NCBI GenBank assembly: GCA_030378015.1
Contig: JAUCGG010000025.1
Span: forward strand, 1 to 39,811
DNA: 39,811 nucleotides
Source: Desulfococcaceae bacterium HSG8
Lineage (GTDB): Bacteria; Desulfobacterota; Desulfobacteria; Desulfobacterales; 4be13
Direction of reading: 5' to 3'
Of the stretch, positions 24,284 to 30,458 are shown piece after piece. Numbering within the stretch: the first letter of the stretch is position 1; each line of letters begins with the position of its first letter. Position numbers and translations under genes: made by a program. A model generated the notes under the pieces. The model searched no databases and was not told where the DNA came from. It was given only the letters and a program-made list of their open reading frames with translations.

Positions 24284-26542
24284 ATGATGAAACGGATTTC
24301 AGAAATCAGAACCCGGAAATCAGGCTTCCGGTTTCCGGCCAGTCTGATTATTTTTTTTGTTTTATGCGGAGTTATGATATTTCACCCAGGGTGTTCGGGA
24401 CAAAAATTTTCAGGCAGGGAAAAGGCAGGGGATACAGGAATTTCAGAAATAAAGGAAAAGCCGGAAAAAGAAACTCCCGCTGGAGATGAAAAATATGAAT
24501 TGGTTCCCACCCCGTTCGGAAAGATAAAAAGGCAGGTGCTATACGAAGAAAAAGAGACGGAACCCGTGGTTCCGGAACGAAAAGGGGCAGGCCGCCTTGT
24601 GTACAGCGAAAACATCCGTACCCCGGAATCACCGAAGTATAAAAGCGTCCGTAATCCACCGGTTCCTCCTCAGCCTGCACCTTCCGGACAACACGGAGAT
24701 ATCACACTGAATTTTGATAGCGCTGACCTCTATGAAGTCATCAGGGTCATGGCAGAACTGCTGAACATCAGCTATATTGTTGATCCGAACGTCCGGGGCA
24801 CGGTAACGATCCATACCGCAGGCAAACTGAGGGGAAAGGATCTTTTTCCTGTTTTTTTGCAGATATTGGAATTGAACGGATTAACTGCTGTCAGGCAAGG
24901 CAGCCTTTACAAAATTGTCAATCTGAAAGACGCGTCACGAATGCCTGTTATTACTCGTTTCGGGGATTCGGAAAGGGATGTCCCCCCGGGAGAGCGGGTG
25001 ATCATCCAGATTATCCCCTTGGAATTCATATCCGGGCAAGAAATTACCAAATTGCTGACGCCCTTTATTTCCGCGGAAGGCAGTATTGTTTCCCATGAAG
25101 ATTCAAACACACTTCTGATTGTTGATAAATCATCCAATATCCTGAAGGCGTTAAAGCTGGTAAAAGTGTTTGATGTCAATGTGTTTGATAAGGTCAGTCA
25201 TCGGTTTTATCCCCTCGAATATGTGAACGCCGAGGACATGGTAAAGACCCTTAAAGAAATTATCGCTTCCTATAAAATTCCCAAGGACGCTGTAAAAATT
25301 ATAGGCGTTGAGCGGCTCAATATCCTGATAGCAATCAGTTCGGTTCCCCATGCATTTGCCAGTATAGAGCAGGTTATTCGTCAGCTTGATGTGCCGGGCC
25401 ATGAAATTGAGCCAAGGATCTATGTGTATTCTGTAAAAAACGGTGAAGCAGATGAACTGGCCAAGCTTCTGAACAGCGTCTTTTCCACTTCAGGGGCTCC
25501 TGCGCCTGCCAAAACCGAAAAGACAACAACAAAGAAGAATTCCCAGCCTGAAAAAAAGACTGCCAGAAGGCTTTTTGAAACTCCTGCCCCTGTGAAAAAA
25601 AAAGCAGGAGCAACAGCACTATCGGGCCTGAAATCAGGAAACGGCTCCGGGATATTGAGAAGTGATATCCGGATCACACCGGACGAAGTCCGAAATGCCC
25701 TGATCATCGAAGCAATTCCCAAGGATTTCCATCTCATTGAAAATATATTAAAAAAACTTGATATCCTGCCCAGGCAGGTTCTGATTGAGGTGACTGTTGC
25801 CGAAATTTCACTGGACACAAAGACAGAACTGGGGATTGAATGGAGTTACGTCAGGGGATCAGGAAGAAGGCCCGACACTTCTACATTGGAAGCCCATATA
25901 GGAGTTGCAGGTCTTAATTATGTGATCGGTCAGACAAACCGATGGTTTGCCGCGCTTTCGGCCCTGGCGTCGGATAAGAAGATCAACATCCTTTCGTCTC
26001 CCAGCATCCTAGCTTCGGATAACAAGGAAGCAAAAATAAATATTTCCACTGAAGTTCCTGTTGCCAGCGCTATCTATAACCGGGATGATGATTCAAACAT
26101 TGTTGAGACAAGTATCCAGTACAGGAACACCGGTGTTATTTTGTCTGTCACACCCCATATTAACGAATATGGTCTTGTGAGCATGGATATCAGCCAGGAA
26201 GTCAGCAACCAGTTGGAGGACAGTATCCAGGTGGGAACCGGGAGCCAGCCTGCATTTTTTAAAAGAAGCGTAAACACATCGCTCACTGTAAAAGACGGCC
26301 AGACAATTGTTATCGGCGGACTGATTGAACAGACAGAAAACAGGGGGTTTTCCGGGGTTCCCTGCCTGGGAAATATTCCGCTATTGCAGTATGTGTTTGG
26401 AAAAAAGTCCAGATCCATAGACAAAAAAGAACTGATTCTGCTGATCACGCCCCGGGTGATTGCCAGTCTGGAGGATGTGGATGCGGTAACAGAGGAGTTC
26501 AAGGCAAAGGTGGGGAATGTGATGATGAAAGGGGATTTATGA
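24284..26542 (+). CDS. gspD: type II secretion outer-membrane secretin GspD
   Basis: A 752-residue secretin. The N-terminal hydrophobic segment ends in MIFHPGCSG, possibly a lipoprotein signal although the lipobox is not canonical. A linker with PTPFGKIKR (75-83) follows, then N0 (about 143-210, starting ITLNFDSADLYEVIRVM). N1 to N3 ring-building domains come next (for example IIPLEFISGQEITKLLTPF and RFYPLEYVNAEDMVKTL). N3 is interrupted by a Lys/Pro/Ala-rich stretch around residues 400-450. The secretin core (about 500-735) has VLIEVTVAEISLDTKTELGI, VNTSLTVKDGQTIVIGGLIE and the closing VPCLGNIPLLQYVFGKKS. It is the last gsp gene here and is followed directly by repeats. Confidence 0.93.
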   Translation: MMKRISEIRTRKSGFRFPASLIIFFVLCGVMIFHPGCSGQKFSGREKAGDTGISEIKEKPEKETPAGDEKYELVPTPFGKIKRQVLYEEKETEPVVPERKGAGRLVYSENIRTPESPKYKSVRNPPVPPQPAPSGQHGDITLNFDSADLYEVIRVMAELLNISYIVDPNVRGTVTIHTAGKLRGKDLFPVFLQILELNGLTAVRQGSLYKIVNLKDASRMPVITRFGDSERDVPPGERVIIQIIPLEFISGQEITKLLTPFISAEGSIVSHEDSNTLLIVDKSSNILKALKLVKVFDVNVFDKVSHRFYPLEYVNAEDMVKTLKEIIASYKIPKDAVKIIGVERLNILIAISSVPHAFASIEQVIRQLDVPGHEIEPRIYVYSVKNGEADELAKLLNSVFSTSGAPAPAKTEKTTTKKNSQPEKKTARRLFETPAPVKKKAGATALSGLKSGNGSGILRSDIRITPDEVRNALIIEAIPKDFHLIENILKKLDILPRQVLIEVTVAEISLDTKTELGIEWSYVRGSGRRPDTSTLEAHIGVAGLNYVIGQTNRWFAALSALASDKKINILSSPSILASDNKEAKINISTEVPVASAIYNRDDDSNIVETSIQYRNTGVILSVTPHINEYGLVSMDISQEVSNQLEDSIQVGTGSQPAFFKRSVNTSLTVKDGQTIVIGGLIEQTENRGFSGVPCLGNIPLLQYVFGKKSRSIDKKELILLITPRVIASLEDVDAVTEEFKAKVGNVMMKGDL

Positions 26543-26547
26543 TTGTC

Positions 26548-26642
26548 CTCGTTCCCAACCCGTTTGGGAACGCGATTGCCCGCAAAACTCCGGTTTTGCA
26601 TGAAATGGCAGGTGTGTTCCCAAACGGAGTTTGGGAACAAGG
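26548..26642. repeat. TTCCCAAAC...GTTTGGGAA palindrome repeat after gspD
   Basis: CTCGTTCCCAACCCGTTTGG and CAAACGGAGTTTGGGAACAA form an inverted repeat around AAAACTCCGGTTTTG. It is the same cargo type as the element inside gspJ. It may act as the operon's transcription end, but there is no T tract. Confidence 0.75.
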
Positions 26643-26650
26643 GGCCTAAC

Positions 26651-26852
26651 GGGCGCATTTACAGCTTGGGGGAGTCCCGGAGGGACGACTGAAAATAGCC
26701 CGGCAATTTATTGCCGGGGCGGATATCCCCCGTTTTTTTCAGTCCCGGAGGGACTGAATGATCCGGAATACTCACCCGGCAATGAATTGCCGGGCTGTTT
26801 TCAGAAGTCCCTCCGGGACTGAAAATCACTCCCCTGACTTGTAAATACGCCC
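26651..26852. mobile_element. short inverted-repeat element, family E, copy 1
   Basis: GGGCGCATTTACAGCTTGGG and the matching CTGACTTGTAAATACGCCC form the ends. The inside has AGTCCCGGAGGGACT and CCCGGCAAT...ATTGCCGGG palindromes. No target duplication is seen. The right flank is a truncated family D element, so it appears to have landed in or recombined with one. Confidence 0.75.
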
Positions 26853-26961
26853 GTTTACATTTTAATGTAGAACGATTTTTCAAATCGTTTTAAACAATTT
26901 GAAAAATTGTTCTACAGTCAGAAAAAGCGTAAACTACTTTTCAGTCTTTATGAAGGATGCC
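26853..26961. mobile_element. family D element, left end lost
   Basis: It begins inside the family with GTTTACATTTTAATGTAG, has the GAACGATTTTTCAAATCGTT hairpin and the right end ATGAAGGATGCC. Six bases separate it from the next family D copy. Confidence 0.7.
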
Positions 26962-26967
26962 AAAAAT

Positions 26968-27255
26968 GGCATCCTTCATTTGTCAGTTTACACTTTAGGG
27001 ATTTCCCAAAAAATAAAATACCCGAAAATGTAGGGTGGGTGGAGCGAAGCGTAACCCACCACCGTATCATTCGCCAACAAAGATGGTGGGTTACGCTAGC
27101 GCTCCACCCACCCTACATTTTCCGGAATCGGGTATTTTATTTATTTGGAGTTCCCTTAATGCAGAACGATTTTTCAAATCGTTTTAAACAATTTGAAAAA
27201 TTGTTCTGCAGTCAGAAAAAGCGTAAACTACTTTTCAGTCTTTATGAAGGATGCC
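26968..27255. mobile_element. family D element interrupted by a family B element
   Basis: The GGCATCCTTCATTTGTCAG and ATGAAGGATGCC ends enclose the usual hairpin. The GTTTACACTTTA left arm is split by a family B insertion at 26998-27155 with TTA on both sides. Confidence 0.8.
26998..27155. mobile_element. short inverted-repeat element, family B, copy 2, nested in family D
   Basis: The ends are GGGATTTCCCAAAAAATAAA and TTTATTTATTTGGAGTTCCC. TTA at 26995-26997 and 27156-27158 is the target duplication. The cargo is the GTAGGGTGGGTGGAG palindrome, different from the cargo of copies 1 and 4. Confidence 0.85.
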
Positions 27256-27365
27256 AGGATTTACGATTATGGTTTGCGGCAGCTATGCGAAATTTTTGCT
27301 AAAAGAAAATCCGTACAGTACTAAAAAACTTCGCTGATTATTGATGGATGTCGGAAAGAAAAATG

Positions 27366-27595
27366 GGCATCCTTCATTTGTCAGTTTACACTTTAGGGAT
27401 TTTCCAAAAAATAAAATACCCGAAAATGTAGGGTGGGTGGAGCGAAGCGTAACCCACCACCGTATCATTCGCCAACAAAGATGGTGGGTTACGCTAGCGC
27501 TCCACCCTACATTTTCCGGAATCGGGTATTTTATTTATTTGGAGTTCCCTGTCAGAAAAAGTGTAAACTACTTTTCAGTCTTTATGAAAGATGCT
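27366..27595. mobile_element. family D element with 8-bp duplication at a start codon, carrying family B
   Basis: GGCATCCTTCATTTG at the left and ATGAAAGATGCT at the right form the ends. The flanks GAAAAATG (27358-27365 and 27596-27603) are an 8-bp duplication. The right copy contains the ATG of the next gene. The normal internal hairpin is missing and a family B copy occupies its place. Confidence 0.88.
27396..27549. mobile_element. short inverted-repeat element, family B, copy 3, nested in family D
   Basis: The ends are GGGATTTTCCAAAAAATAAA and TTTATTTGGAGTTCCC. TTA precedes it at 27393-27395, but the right duplication is lost together with part of the host element. The cargo is nearly identical to copy 2, so B-in-D was probably copied as a unit. 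Confidence 0.8.
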
Positions 27596-27600
27596 GAAAA

Positions 27601-28128
27601 ATGGGAAAAAAAGATCTGGATCAGTTCATTAAGGAAAGATCAGAACGTAGAGAAGAATCCCCTAAAACTGACTGGGAACAGAAAAAAAATGAATGGCTGG
27701 AATTCCTCAGTCAGTTTTATGAAAATATCAGGACCTGGCTGAAAGACTATGAAGATAAGGATATAGTCGGTTATAATTTCATGTCTGTTGATATTTATGA
27801 GGAAAATATCGGTCAGTACCAAGCTGACAAGCTGATTTTAACCATCACCAATGAGCAGGTTGTTTTTGAGCCGGTGGGAACCATATTAATCGGAGATGCC
27901 AGGGGCAGGGTTGATATGAAAGGCAAAAACGGAACGGTTAAATTTCTCTTGGTGGACAAAGACGCAAACGGGGCAAATGTAAAGATAGCATTAAACACCG
28001 ATTCGAAAGAAAGCACGCGCGATAAGAAATGGCAGTGGAAAATTGCCACCCCTCCCCCTTCAATCAGATATCTTGAACTCAACAGCGATTCTTTTTCAGA
28101 TGCTATTTTGGATATTATAAATGATTAG
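27601..28128 (+). CDS. hypothetical protein, first gene of a two-gene unit
   Basis: A 175-residue protein with a charged helical N-terminus (KKDLDQFIKERSERREE, TDWEQKKNEWLEFLSQFYENI) and a beta-rich C-terminal half (ADKLILTITNEQVVFEPVGT, WQWKIATPPPSIRYLELNSD). I do not recognise the family. It has no signal peptide and is soluble. A mobile element has been inserted so that its duplicated target includes the ATG. The former ribosome binding site GGAAAG now lies 240 bp upstream, and the present upstream sequence (GAAAGATGCTGAAAA) is weak. The stop overlaps the next gene by 8 bp, so the two were cotranslated; the pair may be a defence or toxin-type module, but that is conjecture. Confidence 0.7.
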   Translation: MGKKDLDQFIKERSERREESPKTDWEQKKNEWLEFLSQFYENIRTWLKDYEDKDIVGYNFMSVDIYEENIGQYQADKLILTITNEQVVFEPVGTILIGDARGRVDMKGKNGTVKFLLVDKDANGANVKIALNTDSKESTRDKKWQWKIATPPPSIRYLELNSDSFSDAILDIIND

Positions 28129-28357
28129 GCGTGTTTCTTTTTCAGACCAGATTATCGAGTTTCACGAAATATGGGATTATTATGAAACTGCACATAATTC
28201 CCTGCGTAACTACCTGAGAGGAATAAGAAACAATACTGTTGTTGATAATAAATTCACAGGAATGACAGCAACTGAATTGGGACGATATTTCTACTTCGGG
28301 ATATCTTTTATATATATAAGGATATCCCGAAGTAGAACACTACCCGAAAACTTTTAG
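28121..28357 (+). CDS. hypothetical protein, probably truncated
   Basis: A 78-residue open frame overlapping the previous gene by 8 bp. The first 60 residues (IRRVSFSDQIIEFHEIWDYY, ETAHNSLRNYLRGIRNN) look like a real helical protein of unknown family. The end is read through a perfect palindrome at 28291-28335 and stops just before another element at 28363. The natural C-terminus has therefore probably been lost to repeat insertion. Confidence 0.5.
   Translation: MIRRVSFSDQIIEFHEIWDYYETAHNSLRNYLRGIRNNTVVDNKFTGMTATELGRYFYFGISFIYIRISRSRTLPENF
28291..28335. repeat. palindrome with 15-bp arms
   Basis: CTACTTCGGGATATC and GATATCCCGAAGTAG are perfectly complementary around an AT-rich centre. Confidence 0.8.
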
Positions 28358-28362
28358 CTAGC

Positions 28363-28509
28363 AAACAGTGGATTCCGGGTTAAAATCGGAAAACATTCGT
28401 TTTCCGATTTTCCCCGGAATGACGGTCACTTGTTCCGGGCAGCAGACTGTCATTCCGGGGAAAATTAAAAAACGGATGTTTTTTAATTTTAACCCGGAAT
28501 CCACTGTTT
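28363..28509. mobile_element. short inverted-repeat element with 24-bp ends
   Basis: The end AAACAGTGGATTCCGGGTTA (continuing AAAT, 28363-28386) has its exact complement at 28486-28509. The inside contains two further palindromes: AAAATCGGAAAAC/GTTTTCCGATTTT and a CATTCCGGGG pair. No target duplication was recognised. Confidence 0.75.
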
Positions 28510-28622
28510 ACCGGAAAGTCTTCGATATAGCCTGAACATGAAACGTGATTTGGGTCACGTTTTACGCTCATAAATTAAATCTGAATATTATTAATCAATG
28601 ATTGTAATCATAGTGTTAATCT

Positions 28623-29104
28623 GTGGATAAGTATAAAGTATATATTGATACATCCGTCATATCGGCATATTTTGACTATCGCAAGCCGCTGAGACAGCTC
28701 ATTACTCAGAAATGGTTTTCTAACAATGCCGAAGAATTCGCTTTGTATGTTTTGACGCTTGTGCTGGAAGAAATCGGCAACAATACAGATGAAACTCTGA
28801 TGCTTAACATGTTGAACCTCCTTGACTCGTTATCGGTTCCGGTATTGGAAATAAATGAGGATATATTCGGGCTTGCCGGGTTATATACAGAGAGGAAATT
28901 CTGGCGAGGGAGGTCAATGACACAATACACATAGCTGCAGCATCCTATTATTCGGCGGATGCAATTGTATCGTGGAACTTCAGGCACATTGTGAATCTGA
29001 AAACAATGAATGCGATTCGGGATATAAATATCAGACATAATTACAGTCCGATACAGATTCTGACACTTGAAAACCTGGGAGGCGATCAGTATGGAGCATT
29101 ATAA
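28623..29104 (+). pseudogene. PIN-domain toxin, frameshifted
   Basis: The open frame from GTG 28623 gives KVYIDTSVISAYFDYRKPLR (first catalytic Asp), TLVLEEIGN and a central helix, then derails at LYTERKFWRG near 28896. Adding back one base restores LYTEREILAREVNDTIHIAA, SYYSADAIVSWNFRHIVN and LKTMNAIRDIN..., ending TAA 29102-29104. This is a complete PIN ribonuclease of about 160 residues with the late Asp in NDTIHIA and the SWNFRHI signature. A single-base deletion has inactivated it. The antitoxin gene overlaps its end. Confidence 0.85.
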
Positions 29105-29270
29105 AAACTATTATACGAAAGAAGAGGATCCCGTATTATGGGAACTTCATAAAATCAGGCATGAGATAGCCGGGAAGAAACAGTCTTCAACAGAGATCAA
29201 CACGATAGGATATCAGTTAATAAAAAAATACAAGCTGAATAATCTCAGGATAGTTCGTCAGCCTGTCTGA
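29091..29270 (+). CDS. short antitoxin partner of the PIN toxin
   Basis: From ATG 29091, with GGGAGG upstream, a 59-residue protein. MEHYKNYYTKEEDPVLWELH and KIRHEIAGKK match the DPVL-E-(I/L)xxIRxEI pattern of small antitoxins encoded with PIN toxins. It overlaps the toxin end by 14 bp. With the toxin frameshifted, it survives as a free antitoxin. Confidence 0.7.
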   Translation: MEHYKNYYTKEEDPVLWELHKIRHEIAGKKQSSTEINTIGYQLIKKYKLNNLRIVRQPV

Positions 29271-29301
29271 TCCTTCCGGACCAACCCGGATAGTTGAAAT
29301 T

Positions 29302-29418
29302 TTAACGCAGGGGCAGTATGTCTTTTAATAATTTGCGAATTCGTTGTGCTGCTCGCTTTTCATTATCCGGAAACCATTCGAAATCTTTCCAAGCCTTCTG
29401 ACTGAACTGGATTTTCAT
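29302..29418 (-). pseudogene. N-terminal remnant of a YoeB/Txe-family toxin
   Basis: The minus strand encodes MKIQFSQKAWKDFEWFPDNE, then KRAAQRIRKLLKDILPLR and a stop. The start is the hallmark of YoeB-type ribosome-dependent mRNA interferases (M-K-(I/L)-x-(F/W)-S-x-x-A/S-W-x-D). Known members have about 84 residues. Here only 38 remain and the catalytic C-terminal half is absent. The ATG overlaps the upstream antitoxin stop (ATGA). Confidence 0.75.
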
Positions 29419-29517
29419 AAATCTTCGACAGGGTAAGTTACAAGGTTACCTTTCTGAATTTCCGATGCGGTTAAGAGAAGGCTGACTTCTCAAATAGCAT
29501 AAATAATCAATCTGATT
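29415..29517 (-). pseudogene. C-terminal remnant of the matching YefM/Phd-type antitoxin
   Basis: On the minus strand LCYLRSQPSLNRIG in one frame and SEIQKGNLVTYPVEDL in the next, with a frameshift between them, read like the end of a Phd/YefM antitoxin whose stop overlaps the YoeB start. Upstream the sequence runs into repeats, so the DNA-binding part is missing. Confidence 0.5.
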
Positions 29518-29592
29518 ATTCGGAGTGTCAAACTTACCCGTTCGCGAGATACCCGTTGCTTGCTCGCGGGGGATTGCCAAATCCCCCGCCGC

Positions 29593-30071
29593 GTGGTTCG
29601 GATTTGCCAATCCGAACCGAGCATGAGCAGGAATACCCGTTGCTGCTCGCGGGGGATTGACAAATCCCCCCGCTGTGGTTACTCGTTCCCAGGCTCCGCC
29701 TGGGAATGCATTCTGCAAGGCTCCGCCTTGAACTGACTCATCGGTCTTACCCTGAAACACGAGGCAGAGCCTCCTGAAATGCATTCCCAGGCAGAGCCTG
29801 GGAACGAGAATAAGGGATACCCGCTGCTCGCGGGGGATTGACAAATCCCCCGCGCGTGGTTCGGATTTGCCAATCCGAACCGAGCATGAGCAGGAATACC
29901 CGTTGCTGCTCGCGGGGATTGACAAATCCCCCGCTGTGGTTACTCGTTCCCAGGCTCCGCCTGGGAATGCATTCTGCAAGGCTCCGCCTTGAACTGACTC
30001 ATCGGTCTTACCCTGAAACACGAGGCAGAGCCTCCTGAAATGCATTCCCAGGCAGAGCCTGGGAACGAGAA
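29593..30071. repeat. direct duplication of a 263-bp block of palindromic repeats
   Basis: The block starting GTGGTTCGGATTTGCCAATC at 29593 recurs at 29856, and both copies end with CAGAGCCTGGGAACGAGAA near 29810 and 30071. Each contains GGGGATTGACAAATCCCC and a CTCGTTCCCAGGCTCCGCC palindrome. The first cargo is shared with family B elements. The copies are nearly identical, so the duplication is recent. Confidence 0.85.
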
Positions 30072-30458
30072 AATCCCCTCGTCAATCCGAGCATGATGGG
30101 TAGAATATTCCCACCGCATTATTGCGTTTTTTCCCCCGTGTTAATACTCCTTTTATACTATTGACTTATCCCTTTTATTATGAAATAAACACCCCATGAT
30201 TGATCATGACCGGTCATCTGAGGGAAATTTCTGATTCTGCTTGGCAGTATCAGGCTAAAACGATAACAATCTGATATGGAGGGATTTTTACAAAAAAAAA
30301 TTATGGGCTTCGGGAATCCGAACTGAATATATTCGGATTGAAAAGCTTTAAATAACAGATGATTCCTGATGATTTGCCTGGTAAAAAATTTTGACTGATT
30401 AGGGTTGACATTCATAAATAATGGTGATAGGAACTCCGAACTTGATAGGGAAAAAGTT
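30072..30458. other. intergenic region upstream of the dockerin/SUMF1 gene
   Basis: No gene or repeat is recognised. TTGACT (30391-30396) and TTGACA (30405-30410) could be -35 boxes, but only weak -10 candidates (CATAAA, TAGGAA) follow at suitable distance. Confidence 0.4.

Noticed and set aside
26907..27742. Plus-strand frames at 26907 and 27341 that look like duplicated proteins
   Set aside because: Their similarity is the duplicated family D and B elements (GWVERSVTHH peptide is repeat readthrough); the real gene starts at 27601.
29446..30045. Minus-strand open frame of 199 residues
   Set aside because: It runs through duplicated palindromic repeats; the peptide (FPGGAWER type) is repeat readthrough. 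Its first part only overlaps the antitoxin remnant.
30405..30458. Earlier start for the dockerin/SUMF1 gene
   Set aside because: It begins at the TTG of a TTGACA box and would bury the signal peptide; ATG 30459 fits better.
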